Shown: positions 40,231-49,655 of the stretch, in pieces
How positions within the stretch are numbered: the stretch's first letter is position 1
Layout: each line of letters opens with the position of its first letter
Assembly: GCF_001293525.1 (NCBI RefSeq)
Contig: NZ_BBYR01000006.1
Coordinates: forward strand, 215,564-279,563
Reading direction: 5' to 3'
DNA from: Pseudideonella sakaiensis
GTDB taxonomy: Bacteria; Pseudomonadota; Gammaproteobacteria; Burkholderiales; Burkholderiaceae_C
Length of the DNA: 64,000 bases
Notes under the pieces: generated by a model
Seen by the model: only the letters and a program-made list of their open reading frames with translations
Database searches by the model: none
Told to the model about the DNA's origin: nothing
Translations under genes and position numbers: made by a program

Positions 40231-41458
40231 GCCTCGTCGAGGGGCCGGGCAGGACCGGCATGGCCTCGCCAGGCGACCAGAGCCAGGACCTCGGCCGGGC
40301 GTTCTCGAACGCCCTTCGCTTGGCACCCTGTTCGGCCTCGCCCATGAAGCCGCTGACGACATGGAGGTCGACCGGCGATGCGCCCACGTCCAGCAGGATG
40401 GCATTCGCGAACCCGGCCACCGTCCGCGCGTCGTACCGCATGGGCTTCACGAACCGCCGCCCCTGCGACACCAGCGCACGCACCAGCGGCGCCTCGTGCA
40501 CCCCCTCCAGCGGAATCCACTCCTCGCTGGTCAGCATCAGGCTGGCGAGGTCGACCTCGTAGGTGTGCTCCCGGCGGGCCCGGATCAGCGCCGCCAGCAT
40601 GAGGCGCAATCCGCGCCCTCCGTCCGAGTCGAGCGCCTCGAAGAGTGGCGCGAAGCCGCGCTGCACCCGCGCCCAGGTCCGCGCGTCTGCCAGCAAGGGG
40701 GCGTCCGGCATGTGGCGGATCCAGATGCGCGCGCCCGCGGGCGCGGACTCCCAGCCCTTGAACTCGCCCAGAACCACTGCCAGCGGCTGACGCCCGTCAC
40801 GCGGCTGCAGCACCGACAGCCGGGCACGCCGCCGTTCGGCCTGCTCGGCCTTCGCGGACTCGTTGAAGGCTTCCGGCACGTACAGCCGGTTCGACAGCGG
40901 CTCGCCCTTCACCTGGATCGCCTCGGCGGCCTGCATCAGGTGCTTGTGAAGCACCGCCTGGTTGCGCTTCCCGGCCATGGCCGGGGACCAGCGGTTGAAG
41001 CCGGCCCGCTCAAAAAGGAAGTGCATCAGCGCCCGCAGGCTCATCCGGCGACGGGTGCGGCCGACCTCCGACGGCTCGGCAGGCTCGCGGCTCACCCCAG
41101 GCCGCCCGGGCACACGCACCCACGGGAAGTCCACGTGCAGTTCCACCCACGCCGGATCCAGCTGGACGACGGCCTCGCCGACCAGTTCGCCCAGGCCCGA
41201 CATCGCAGGCCCTGGCTCGTAGCTCGGGCAGGCGGGGTGGTGCCGGTCCCCGGTCTCGGGCATGCGCTTGATCTGGAAGTGGCGATGGAAGGCGACGTAC
41301 ATCTCGACGCCGCCGGCCACGCACAGGCAGCGCGGCCGGCCCGGCGCCTCGTAGGCCTGCGCCAGCAGGTCCTGCAGCTTCGGGTCGTCGGCGTCGACCA
41401 CGCGCCCACCGATCGCAAAGCGCTGCCCGTCCACCCCCGACGCCATCCCCGACTCCAT
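40148..41458 (-). CDS. DUF1173 family ICE protein
   Basis: The 436-aa protein has the DUF1173 N-terminus: CLCVAGGVEMYVAFH, FQIKRMPETGDRHHPACPSY with His/Cys pairs, and LRALMHFLFERAGFNRWSP. The family is restricted to ICEs and related islands; its role is unknown, though the Cys/His set suggests metal binding. ATG 41458 chosen; ATG 41446 is an alternative. The C-terminal ~30 residues overlap the convergent gene and may not be conserved. Confidence 0.8.
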   Translation of the reverse strand: MESGMASGVDGQRFAIGGRVVDADDPKLQDLLAQAYEAPGRPRCLCVAGGVEMYVAFHRHFQIKRMPETGDRHHPACPSYEPGPAMSGLGELVGEAVVQLDPAWVELHVDFPWVRVPGRPGVSREPAEPSEVGRTRRRMSLRALMHFLFERAGFNRWSPAMAGKRNQAVLHKHLMQAAEAIQVKGEPLSNRLYVPEAFNESAKAEQAERRRARLSVLQPRDGRQPLAVVLGEFKGWESAPAGARIWIRHMPDAPLLADARTWARVQRGFAPLFEALDSDGGRGLRLMLAALIRARREHTYEVDLASLMLTSEEWIPLEGVHEAPLVRALVSQGRRFVKPMRYDARTVAGFANAILLDVGASPVDLHVVSGFMGEAEQGAKRRAFENARPRSWLWSPGEAMPVLPGPSTRLTAGAAACRPHAGPTTVRPNPAGRGPG

Positions 41459-41490
41459 CGCCGTTGCAGCCCTTCAGCCGGCGCGCCGTG

Positions 41491-42432
41491 TCATGCCAGC
41501 TCCTCCAGCACCTTGGACAGCTCGGGTCGCGGCCTCGGCAGCTGCTCGCGCACGGCACTTCGATCGGCGATGCCCAGCACCAGCCCGACCTGATCCTCGT
41601 CGGCGCCGCGTTCGTACATCCGTGACATCAGGGTCAGCCGTGCGGACTGCGTGCACAGACCGGGTATGTCGGCCTGGCGGAAGATCTTGCGGTAGATCTC
41701 CAGCAGGGGACGGCAGACGTAGCGGTTCTGGCCCTCCCCGCCGTTCGGCGTGATCGGATAGACCTCGCCCTCCGAGCCCAGGAACAGCGGGCCGTGCGGA
41801 TCCAGGCCGCGCCAGTGCTCGGCGGCGCCAAGACCGTGGCCGGCGCGGAGCCGCTCGTCGAGGTAAGCGCCGAGGGCTTCGTCCAGACGCCGGTGGCTGA
41901 AGAACAGCGGCCGGTCCCTGCCGTTGATCGCGACATCGGCGCGCACCCTCGACTCTCGCCGCACGCTGCCGTCCTCCAGCAGGTAATCGCCCACCGTCAG
42001 GCGCGCGACCTCCAGCGGGCGCAGGCCGGTCGCGAAGGGCAGGTAGTAGAGCGCCAGGTCGTGCAGCGGCCGCGTGGATCGGCTGCGCACGCGGCGTGCC
42101 CCGAGATCGACCTCGTCGGGATTGAGCACACGGGCCTCGCGCTGGGAGCTCACCTGCGTCGGGTCGAAGTGCTCCAGTGCCTGGAGGATCGCGTCCCGGT
42201 GCATGCGCAGGCGCTTCACGAAGGCGGCGCCGCTCTCCTGCAGGCCATCGACGCCCACTGCCTGCGTGAGCTGCACCGCGAGCCCCTTGATGCGCCGGTC
42301 GACGGCCGAACGCGACAGCCCCCATCGCTGTGCCACGGTCGCGTAGGGATCGCCGTCGATCACCTCGCGCAGCATCTGGATCGTCTGCAATGTCTGCCGG
42401 CGATCGCCGGCGGCTTCCGGATCGTCTTCCAT
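41491..42432 (-). CDS. Tyrosine-recombinase-fold protein with degenerate active site
   Basis: Start ATG 42432 (MEDDPEAAGD); the longer frame upstream lacks coding character. The 313-aa protein has an HTH-like segment (YATVAQRWGLSRSAVDRRIK) and an integrase-like C-terminal domain with TGLRPLEVARL (box I Arg). The box II His and nucleophilic Tyr are not seen: LVLGIADRSAVREQL stands where LGH...T..Y is usual. It may bind DNA without cleaving it, for instance as an ICE regulator. It lies 32 bp upstream of DUF1173 on the same strand. Confidence 0.65.
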   Translation of the reverse strand: MEDDPEAAGDRRQTLQTIQMLREVIDGDPYATVAQRWGLSRSAVDRRIKGLAVQLTQAVGVDGLQESGAAFVKRLRMHRDAILQALEHFDPTQVSSQREARVLNPDEVDLGARRVRSRSTRPLHDLALYYLPFATGLRPLEVARLTVGDYLLEDGSVRRESRVRADVAINGRDRPLFFSHRRLDEALGAYLDERLRAGHGLGAAEHWRGLDPHGPLFLGSEGEVYPITPNGGEGQNRYVCRPLLEIYRKIFRQADIPGLCTQSARLTLMSRMYERGADEDQVGLVLGIADRSAVREQLPRPRPELSKVLEELA

Positions 42433-42766
42433 TGTTGTTACTCCCTGGACGACGGAATCACCGACGGACGCTGGCGGGGCGCGGCGTCGTGGTCGCTTCG
42501 CGCCAATCGCTTCCTCGATGTCGACGGCATGGACCACGCACGGCCCGAGCACATGCACGGCGTCCCCACGTCTAACGCGCGAACCTGCGACTCCCGTGTG
42601 ACCAGTCGTTTCGCGACCGATACACGCCAGGCCCTGTCGCGTTCGCGGCCGCGGCGAGACCTCGCCTGACCGCGTTGCGGCTTCAATGTGCCCGGGCATG
42701 CGTGCCGGCGTGTTGCCGAGGCGTTACCGCGTGCAGCGCGATGCGTCCGTCGCCTTTCCAGGTGTC
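42433..42766. other. Gene-free stretch
   Basis: 334 bp between the start of the integrase-like gene and the end of alpA. No convincing coding frame, repeat or terminator was seen; the promoter for the minus-strand integrase-like gene must lie here. Confidence 0.5.
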
Positions 42767-43018
42767 TCATGACGCAACCCCCTGCTGCTCGATCCAGCGG
42801 CGGATGTCCTCGGCGCGCCAGACGGTGACTCGCTCGGACAGCTTCACGGGCTCCGGAAACGTGCGCGCATGCACGCGCCGCCACAGGGTCGACTTGGAGA
42901 TGGGGACGAAGGACAGCACCTGCGGCTGGCGCAGGAAGCCGGTATCCGGCAGCGCAGCACTAGGCGCTGCGGCCGGGGAATCCGCCAACGGGGTGGCGGG
43001 AACAGGAACGCGGGGCAT
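42767..43018 (-). CDS. alpA: AlpA-family transcriptional regulator/excisionase-like
   Basis: The 83-aa protein has the AlpA-type winged helix: FVPISKSTLWRRVHARTFPE and VTVWRAEDIRRWIEQQ. AlpA proteins are small DNA-binding activators or recombination directionality factors in phages and ICEs. ATG 43018 chosen; a longer frame upstream overlaps non-coding sequence. It sits upstream of the integrase-like gene. Confidence 0.85.
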   Translation of the reverse strand: MPRVPVPATPLADSPAAAPSAALPDTGFLRQPQVLSFVPISKSTLWRRVHARTFPEPVKLSERVTVWRAEDIRRWIEQQGVAS

Positions 43019-43613
43019 GAGCGGCCTCTCATCGGCATGCAGCCGGCAAAGGTCATGACCTGCTCTGCGACGACGGCGCTCGGTCAGGAAACGCGCCAGC
43101 CGCCCGGGAACGCTCGACTCCTGGACCACCGCGGGCGTTCCGTTCGCGCGGTGGATGAAGATGCCTTCCGAAGAGGGCCCCTGCCGAGGGCCCCCTTCGG
43201 TGTGATTCGATTGCCACCCCCTTGGGGGTGCATGCCGGCCGCCATGCGGTGCGGGTCCGCGCGCTCGATGCCGCGGAGGGCCGAGTCCGGCACCGGGTGC
43301 GTTCGGTCGCCGAGCGGGGCAAGGCGGGTCCGCCGGAACTGGCCGGCACGCCGGAGGCAGCGTGCCGACGTTGGACGAGGCAGGTATCGACTGCGACGCC
43401 ACCCGATGCGGGTGGAGGCCCCGGGCGATTCGCCCGTCGAACGGGTGATCGGCGCTACGGTGGCGCCGACGTGCCTCTGCGGGCAGCCCATGGCCTGGGC
43501 ACACGGTAGCGTCCGCACCGCTCAAGGGCAACACGCCCGCGCCGATTGCCCGCGCAAGCGTCGGTGGGTGCCGCCGCTTGGGAGAGACATCGGACGGCCT
43601 GCAGTTCCACCGC
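43019..43613. other. Gene-free stretch with stem-loops
   Basis: 595 bp without a convincing gene. It holds GGGCCC repeats near 43178-43196 and a perfect stem-loop CACCCCC-TT-GGGGGTG at 43215-43230, followed by GGGGTGCA-type sequence. It may contain the alpA promoter and a terminator for the DUF1845 gene. Confidence 0.4.
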
Positions 43614-44384
43614 CTACTCCGCCACAGCAGCGACTGCCGTTGGCGCAGGCAGCGGCTCCACGTCGCGGCCCGCTGACGGTGGGGGATCTGCGGGCCCGTC
43701 CGGTGCCCTGGTCGTCGAATCGACGGCTTCGCCGATGGCGGCACCGTGCGCATCGTCAGGACCTTCAGCATCGTCGGGCGAAACGGCGCGGGCATCGAGC
43801 GCGTTCATGCGCCGCCGCAGGCCCGTCGCAAAGCTGCGCGCACCATTGGCGATGTCGCGCACCTGGCGCTTGAGGCCCGCACGCTGCGTGTCTACCGCCT
43901 GCGCCGACACCACCTCGTGGATCTCCAGCGTCTGCAGCAGCGGCATCAGCTGGTCGAGCTTGACCAGCACCTCCAGGAATCGGCGGCTGATCGACGACAG
44001 CACGCGCACGTCCACGTCCAGCGGCACCGTGTCGTAGGACGCCAGGCTGGTGATGCCATGGGCCTTGAACAGCGCCTCGGCGCCGTCGATAGCCTCGTTC
44101 AGGCTGGCGGTCGCGGCATCGATCCTGCCGCGCAACGCCGTCTCGATCCGGCCGATGTCCTCGTGGTCGAGCCGGGTGCGGGCGATGACCGAGATGAAGT
44201 GCATGTTCAGCTGCAGGGTGTTGAACATGCGCACGAACATGCGCTTGCCCTCGGCACTGCTGAACCGCGTGGCGATCTTGAGGCTGGCCGCCTCGACGCG
44301 ACGGAAGTCGACCTTGGCTTCGCGGGCCAGGATGCGGGCGTTGGCGCCGCCCTGGTCCACCTTCACGATCTCGACATTGGCCAT
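43614..44384 (-). CDS. DUF1845/AcaB-like ICE protein (PFL_4669 type)
   Basis: The 256-aa protein starts MANVEIVKVDQGGANARIL and is helical, with MFVRMFNTLQLNMHFISVIA and SYDTVPLDVDVRVLSSISRR. These match the family once called DUF1845/PFL_4669, conserved in PFGI-1/SXT-type ICEs and related to AcaB, a transcription regulator of IncC plasmids. A Pro/Ala-rich tail follows residue 205. ATG 44384 chosen over a longer frame. Confidence 0.7.
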   Translation of the reverse strand: MANVEIVKVDQGGANARILAREAKVDFRRVEAASLKIATRFSSAEGKRMFVRMFNTLQLNMHFISVIARTRLDHEDIGRIETALRGRIDAATASLNEAIDGAEALFKAHGITSLASYDTVPLDVDVRVLSSISRRFLEVLVKLDQLMPLLQTLEIHEVVSAQAVDTQRAGLKRQVRDIANGARSFATGLRRRMNALDARAVSPDDAEGPDDAHGAAIGEAVDSTTRAPDGPADPPPSAGRDVEPLPAPTAVAAVAE

Positions 44385-45076
44385 GCCCGCGGCTCCTTGT
44401 GCTGACAACGGGGTCGATGGCATCTTCCGAACGTGCACGACCCTTTGCCACACGAAAGCCCCGGCACCTCGGGGCGCTTTCGCGATCAGTTGCGTGGCGA
44501 CGGGCGTCGGCCCATTGACCGGGCGGAAACGGCACCCTACCTTTGCGCCATGCAGCAGCTGGCCCTGCATCCAGACCCGGCAAGCCTTGGAGATTTCCTG
44601 AACTGATCCCCCGCGTGGGTGCCCGTGCAGGTCGCACAGGCACCCGTGGGGACGATCGAATCGCGGTGATGCACGCCCCACCGATGGGGGACACCCGTTG
44701 CGGTGTCGCTCCGTCGGGTGCCCCTGTGCATCGCCGTGCCGAGGACCGCGCAAGCGGTCAGGCACGCCGGGGCATTCGCCTCAGGCCGGGCCTTCGAGGC
44801 AAGGGCTGCGTCCCGGTGCCGAGCGCATCCGCTCGAGCGCCGCACCGACCGCGCCCTTGCCTCCCGGGCTCGTCCCGATCTCGCCGATGTCCCCCCCGAT
44901 CGGACGCTGACACCGATCACCGCGCTCGCGCGCGCCACTGAACCCTGTCAGCCCTGGAGTTCCGCGCCCCGAGCAAAAGGCGGCCGGCGCCACATCACCC
45001 AACCGTCACCCGCATTGGGGCCCACGCCCCCGTCACGGGGTGCACGTGGGCTCCCTTCGCATCCAAGGAGTCCACG
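44385..45076. other. Gene-free stretch, hairpin-rich leader region
   Basis: 692 bp between divergent genes. No credible coding frame was found. Close to its right end a nested stem-loop GCCCACG...CGTGGGC (45020-45051) encloses CCCCG-TCA-CGGGG and GGGGTGCA. Promoters for both flanking genes, or an ICE regulatory or transfer site, may lie here. Confidence 0.4.
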
Positions 45077-45715
45077 ATGCACAGCACCAACCCCTGCCGC
45101 CAGGCCGGCACCCCTTTCGGCTCGCCACACACGGCAAGCCTCGACGCAAACCGAGCCCGACTCGGCTCGACGACGACCCCGTTCGTCGTCGACGCCCTGT
45201 TCGACATCCCGACCGCCCTGGATGTTCAGGACGATCCCGGCGCAGACAGCGCCGACAGGGCGATCGGCGCACCGGGCAGCACCCGCGAGGAGTGGGTGGA
45301 CGAGTGGAGCGAGGACGACATCGTCCTGCTGCACTGGCGCCTGCTTCAGGAGATCCGGCACCTGGCCGACCCGGCCACGCCGCTGGAGGAGAAGCTCGAC
45401 ACCCTGCGCTGGGTGTTCACCGAACGCGAGAAGGACGGCCTGCCGTTCTCGTTCGTGAACTGCCTGCGCGTGGTCGGCTGCAGCCCGCTGTCGCCGATCC
45501 CGTACTGCGGACTCGTCGACGCCGAGGATGTTCGCGAGCGCATCCGCCATGGGCTGCGGCCCTGGCTCCACGCGACGCTGGCCCGCTACCCCGACTGGGT
45601 GCGCGAGGCCGTGGCGACCCACCCCGAATGGGTCGAGGCCCGGCTGACCCGCAATCCCCAGTGGATCAACGAGCAGCTCAAGCAGATGTCCGTGCAGGGC
45701 GACCTGTTCGCGTGA
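45077..45715 (+). CDS. Conserved ICE hypothetical protein
   Basis: A 212-aa protein with AAGGAG 6 bp before ATG 45077. The N-terminal ~70 residues look disordered; the rest is helical, with REEWVDEWSEDDIVLLHWRL, VNCLRVVGCSPLSPIPYCGL and WLHATLARYPDWVREAV. It is not assigned to a family. Position between DUF1845 and the GHKL ATPase is typical of ICE backbone genes. Confidence 0.6.
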   Translation: MHSTNPCRQAGTPFGSPHTASLDANRARLGSTTTPFVVDALFDIPTALDVQDDPGADSADRAIGAPGSTREEWVDEWSEDDIVLLHWRLLQEIRHLADPATPLEEKLDTLRWVFTEREKDGLPFSFVNCLRVVGCSPLSPIPYCGLVDAEDVRERIRHGLRPWLHATLARYPDWVREAVATHPEWVEARLTRNPQWINEQLKQMSVQGDLFA

Positions 45716-45807
45716 TTACGCCCACCCCGGGCGCCGTGCCTCGGGCCGCGCCGACCGATCCGGTCAGGCCGCGGCGGCACGCGCCCATCCGTTCGAAGGA
45801 ACTCACC

Positions 45808-46083
45808 ATGCTCACGTTCAAGGAAGCCCTCTGCCTGCTGGCGATCGTCATCGCCTACGGCATCACCGGGCGCATGGACTACGAAGACGCCCTGCTGATG
45901 GAGCAAGTCCGGCAGCAGGTCGGCGCCGACTGCATCCATCCGCTCGCAGGCGACGACACCCTCCCGGAAGTGGGACCCACCGGGCACCCGCCGGTGGGCC
46001 GCCCCATCGAGGGCATCCCTCCGGAGGCACCCTGCGTCCCGGACGCTGCGTCGGACCAGCCCATGCGGCTGACTAGGCACTGA
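45808..46083 (+). CDS. Small membrane-anchored hypothetical protein
   Basis: 91 aa, with GAAGGA 7 bp before ATG 45808. One N-terminal hydrophobic helix (ALCLLAIVIAYGITG) and a Pro-rich polar tail with two cysteines. Function unknown. It belongs to a plus-strand series of short ICE genes. Confidence 0.5.
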   Translation: MLTFKEALCLLAIVIAYGITGRMDYEDALLMEQVRQQVGADCIHPLAGDDTLPEVGPTGHPPVGRPIEGIPPEAPCVPDAASDQPMRLTRH

Positions 46084-46094
46084 GGGGAGCCGCC

Positions 46095-46436
46095 ATGCAC
46101 ACCGATGCACGCCTGGTTCCCGGCCGCGTGCGCCTGCTGTCCGTGCAGGCGCCCGAGGACATCGAGTACCTCGTCAAGGAGAGCGAAGTGCTGACCGGTC
46201 GGTCCGGCCGCACCTTCGTCATCGCCGGCGCCGACCGGCTCGTCTACCGCGTCCACTGGCAGCCGCTCACCGAGTTCGGTGGCCATGCCGCCGGGCCGGT
46301 GGTCGAGCGCCTCGGCCACCACGGCGAGGTCCTGAGTCGCCAGCACCTGCAGCTCTGGGAGTTCCTGGAGCACAGCCTCGTCGAGGCGCAGGCCGCCGGC
46401 CAGCTGTTCACCCCTCCGGTCCGCACGACGCCCTGA
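46095..46436 (+). CDS. Conserved small hypothetical protein
   Basis: 113 aa, starting 11 bp after the previous gene with GGGAG upstream. Soluble alpha/beta composition (RVRLLSVQAPEDIEYLVKES, FVIAGADRLVYRVHW). No motif identifies it. Likely co-transcribed with its neighbours. Confidence 0.55.
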   Translation: MHTDARLVPGRVRLLSVQAPEDIEYLVKESEVLTGRSGRTFVIAGADRLVYRVHWQPLTEFGGHAAGPVVERLGHHGEVLSRQHLQLWEFLEHSLVEAQAAGQLFTPPVRTTP

Positions 46437-46470
46437 TGGGCACCGATCCGCGCTGACCGGCCCACACACC

Positions 46471-46506
46471 CCGGCGGGTGCATCCCGCCAGGGGTGCACC
46501 CGCCGG
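46471..46506. repeat. Stem-loop upstream of the GHKL ATPase gene
   Basis: A 12-bp perfect inverted repeat CCGGCGGGTGCA/TGCACCCGCCGG with a 12-nt loop (46483-46494) that can pair further. It ends 37 bp before ATG 46544. It may be an attenuator, an mRNA-processing site or a protein-binding site. Confidence 0.65.
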
Positions 46507-46543
46507 TTCTTCCCCGATCGGGATACCCCCGAAGGAATCAACG

Positions 46544-48178
46544 ATGAAGATCCAAGTCCGAATCAACGAAGAAGGCGCGCTGCGCAACCAGCGCCATGCC
46601 TTCAGCAACCGGTTCACGCTGGTGTCCGAGCTGCTGCAGAACGCGCGCCGTGCCGGCGCGCGCCTGATCCGGATCGACCACGATCCGCAGGCACTGATCC
46701 TGACCGTGCAGGACGACGGCCACGGCCTGGACGACTTCCAGAAGCTGCTCAGCTTCCACGAGTCGGGATGGGACGCCGACACCTGCACGCAGGAGCGCCC
46801 CTTCGGCGTCGGGTTCTCGAAGTGCCTGTACGCCGCCTCGCGCTGCGTGGTGGCCTCGGGCCGACGCCGCGTCGACATCGACACCGCGGCCGCACTGGCC
46901 AAGGCACTGGTCGAGGTCGAGGAGTGCTCCCTGGATGACGCGGTGACAGGCACCCGGGTCGAGCTGCACGGCGTCGACCTGCCGGACCTCGCGCAGCGCG
47001 TCGAGGAACTGTGCGCCGGGTTTCCGGTGCCGGTGTGGTTCAACGGCGAGCCGCTCAAGCGAGCCATGGCCGAGGCCCACCTGGCCACCCAGGCCAGCGC
47101 CATCGGCGCCGTGCACCTCGCGGGCACGCGCGACGGCCGGTACACCCACGACACCTGGGTGTTCCTGCAGGGTTTCTGCGTGCTGCGGCCGGCCTGGTCC
47201 ACACGCGAGGACGTGAATGTCGTGCACCTGGACTCGCGCCAGTTCATGGCGCGCCTGCCGGACCGCGACCGCCTGATCGACGAGGACGTGCAGCGCCAGC
47301 GCATCGACACCGAGGTGAAGGCCTGCTGGCGTCGCACGCTGGAGATCGCCAAGGCCGAACTGCCGCCGCGCCACTTCATCGACACCTACTACGGCGTCAT
47401 GCGCGGCTGGGGGCACGTCGACCTGCTGAACGACCTCGGCACCCTGCCGGCGGAGCTGTGCAGCCTGGTGTCGGGCTACCCGGTGCAGGTGGAGCATGGC
47501 GAGCGCCGCCATCTGACGCCTGTGCCGACCGCGCCCTCGCGCGAGGCCATCGAGTCGGGTGCCGTGCAGCTGGTGGCCCTGGACGACGTGGGCGACGACA
47601 ACGCGCCGCGCTGGATGATGGCGCGCGCCCGCGGCTGGCTGGTGTTCGACTGGATCGGCGTGCATGCCGACCACTGGGTGATGCGCCACGTCCGCTTCCT
47701 CGAGGAAGAGGGTCAGCGCGTGACGCCGGTGGGCGAGAAGCTGCGCATGGCGCTGGAGGGCCGCTGGGTCTGGCCCACGGTCATCCTCTGCGAGAAGGTT
47801 CGCCTGCGCGTCGGCGACGACGAGACGCTGGTCGGCGACGCCGGGGTCTGCCACGACGGCAACCTGTACATCCCCGACGGCGAGACGACGGGCGCGCCGG
47901 TGGAACAGCTGTCCTCGTTCACCGACGAGCACGACCAGTTCCTGGAGGCCGACCGCGACGCCGACCGCGACGCGCTGGCCGATCTGCTGCGCCTGCTGCG
48001 GGCGGTGGACCCGGTGCAGACGCTGGACTCGCTGCTGCAGCCCCTGCGCTTGGGCAAGTACCCGCTGCTCCACGGCAAGACCTTCCAGCTGACGGTGGGC
48101 GTGGGTCTCGCGCCCGGGCACACCGTCGATCTGGTCGACCACGCAGCGGCGGGCGGAGGATCGCATGCAGGACGCTGA
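46544..48178 (+). CDS. GHKL-type ATP-binding protein (Hsp90/MutL-like fold)
   Basis: The 544-aa protein has the Bergerat-fold motifs near its N-terminus: ELLQNARRAGA (N-box, ~residues 29-39), VQDDGHGLDDF (G1, ~58-68) and PFGVGFSK (G2, ~87-94). No kinase phospho-acceptor domain is visible. The rest is unassigned, with an acidic Asp-rich segment (EADRDADRDALADLL). GAAGGA lies 7 bp before ATG 46544. Its end overlaps the primase gene by 14 bp. Related ICE-borne ATPases have no known role; DNA handling with the next gene is plausible. Confidence 0.75.
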   Translation: MKIQVRINEEGALRNQRHAFSNRFTLVSELLQNARRAGARLIRIDHDPQALILTVQDDGHGLDDFQKLLSFHESGWDADTCTQERPFGVGFSKCLYAASRCVVASGRRRVDIDTAAALAKALVEVEECSLDDAVTGTRVELHGVDLPDLAQRVEELCAGFPVPVWFNGEPLKRAMAEAHLATQASAIGAVHLAGTRDGRYTHDTWVFLQGFCVLRPAWSTREDVNVVHLDSRQFMARLPDRDRLIDEDVQRQRIDTEVKACWRRTLEIAKAELPPRHFIDTYYGVMRGWGHVDLLNDLGTLPAELCSLVSGYPVQVEHGERRHLTPVPTAPSREAIESGAVQLVALDDVGDDNAPRWMMARARGWLVFDWIGVHADHWVMRHVRFLEEEGQRVTPVGEKLRMALEGRWVWPTVILCEKVRLRVGDDETLVGDAGVCHDGNLYIPDGETTGAPVEQLSSFTDEHDQFLEADRDADRDALADLLRLLRAVDPVQTLDSLLQPLRLGKYPLLHGKTFQLTVGVGLAPGHTVDLVDHAAAGGGSHAGR

Positions 48179-49241
48179 CTACGCGGCCCGCATCGACGCC
48201 GTGAAGCAGCGCGCGCATGGTCGCTGGAGCGAGGTGCTGGCTGCGGCCGGCATCGAGGAGCGCATCCTCAGGCACCGCAACGGGCCCTGCCCGTCCTGCG
48301 GAGGGACCGACCGCTTCCAGTACACCGACAAGTTCGGCGAGGGCAACTACCACTGCAGGCAATGCGGCCCGGGTGGCGGCTTCAAGCTGCTGCAGGCCGT
48401 GCGGGGCGTGGACTTCCATGCCGCCCTGTGCGAGGTGGAACGCTGCCTGGGCGTGCTGCCGGCGGCGGCGGCCAGCGAAGCCGGTGCCCCGGCGGCACCG
48501 GGCGAGCGCATGCGCCGGCTGGTGCAGCGCATCTGGGACGAGGCGCGGCCGGTGGTGGCCGGCGACGAAGTCGACCGCTACCTGCGCGGGCGCGGGCTGA
48601 CCCTGAATCGGCATCCGCCGGTGCTGCGGTTCCACCCGTCGCTCGGCTACTTCGAGAAGGGTGCGGACGGCAAGTCGCGGCAGATCGCGGCCTACCCGGC
48701 CATGCTGGCGCTGATCCAGGCGCCGGATGGTCAGGCCGTGACGCTGCACCGGACCTACCTGCGCGATGGCCGAAAGCTCGACGCAACCGACGCGAAGAAG
48801 GTGCTCTCCGCGGGCATCCACGGCGCCGCCGTGCGTCTGTTCGATGCCGGCGCACAGCTCGCGCTGTGCGAAGGCATCGAGACCGCCTTGGCGGTGCACC
48901 TGGCCACCGGCAAGCCCGTGTGGGCCGGCATCAGCGCCGGCAACCTGGAGAAGCTCTGGGTGCCGGACACCGTGCGCGAGGTCTGCATCTACGCGGACAA
49001 CGACGCCGGCGGCGACTTCGCCGGCCAGTGCTTCGCCTACGCGCTCGCGCGGCGGCTGAAGCGGGAGGAGAAGACCACCGGCCCGCGCCAGGTGCGGGTG
49101 TTCGTGCCGCGCCATGCGGGCACGGACTGGGCCGATGTGTGGTGCCAGCGTGCCACCGGCCCCGACCAGGGCCGGGGGCAAGCGACCGCATCGTCGTCGG
49201 CCGACCGGGCCTCTGGCAACCGGGTGGCCCTCGGTGGCTGA
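48165..49241 (+). CDS. Zinc-ribbon/Toprim primase-like protein
   Basis: The 358-aa protein has an N-terminal primase zinc ribbon CPSCGGTDRF...YHCRQCG (~residues 42-69) and a C-terminal Toprim domain (LALCEGIETALAVHLA with the catalytic Glu; CIYADNDAGGDFAG with the DxD). This is the architecture of P4-alpha-like N-terminal primases and DUF7146 proteins. It would make primers for replication of the ICE or of the incoming transferred strand. It overlaps the GHKL gene, so the two are coupled. Confidence 0.83.
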   Translation: MQDADYAARIDAVKQRAHGRWSEVLAAAGIEERILRHRNGPCPSCGGTDRFQYTDKFGEGNYHCRQCGPGGGFKLLQAVRGVDFHAALCEVERCLGVLPAAAASEAGAPAAPGERMRRLVQRIWDEARPVVAGDEVDRYLRGRGLTLNRHPPVLRFHPSLGYFEKGADGKSRQIAAYPAMLALIQAPDGQAVTLHRTYLRDGRKLDATDAKKVLSAGIHGAAVRLFDAGAQLALCEGIETALAVHLATGKPVWAGISAGNLEKLWVPDTVREVCIYADNDAGGDFAGQCFAYALARRLKREEKTTGPRQVRVFVPRHAGTDWADVWCQRATGPDQGRGQATASSSADRASGNRVALGG

Positions 49242-49655
49242 GGCAGAGGTCACAAAGCCTGGGGTGCGGCGAGCCACGGCGGGCCGCACCCGCTTTTTCA
49301 GCGGCACTGGACGGGTCGGCGCATGCCCTGCGCCACGACCTGCCGGTGCCGGCGAAAAGGTCAGGCGCCGTCGGCCATGCGGCCGACGCGCTCTTCTCGT
49401 CGTTTCCCGACTGGTAGCTGCCATACCAGGTGACGCCAAACGGCGCCACGAAGGCAGCCCTGGAGATCCCGCGCGACCGATGGCGACACCCGTGTCACAG
49501 AAGTCGCGCCCCTGCCTCGCCGATGCATCGCCAATCCACCCAGGACGCGCTGCATGCGGCGAGTTGTTGTCGTCAACCCACTGCGGGGACCCGTGCCCCG
49601 ACGTGGGCCGTGCCGTCCCCGCTTCTCACCCACCCCAACCCGATTGGAGAAAGTC
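49242..49655. other. Gene-free stretch after the primase gene
   Basis: 414 bp. It begins with a terminator (49262-49298) and holds a short dyad GACAC-CC-GTGTC at 49485-49496. No coding frame is convincing. The DUF932 promoter should lie here. Confidence 0.45.
49262..49298 (+). terminator. Rho-independent terminator after the primase gene
   Basis: A 9-bp stem GGGTGCGGC/GCCGCACCC (49262-49270, 49283-49291) with a 12-nt loop is followed by GCTTTTT. It lies 21 bp after the primase stop and closes the GHKL-primase transcript. Confidence 0.8.

Noticed and set aside
42767..43795. A 342-aa version of the AlpA-like protein starting near 43795
   Set aside because: Only the last 83 residues have family similarity; the rest is low-complexity Arg/Pro/Ala sequence typical of non-coding GC-rich DNA.
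43019..45076. Possible genes in the long intergenic stretches around DUF1845
   Set aside because: Open frames exist on several strands but none has a ribosome site, a domain or plausible composition.
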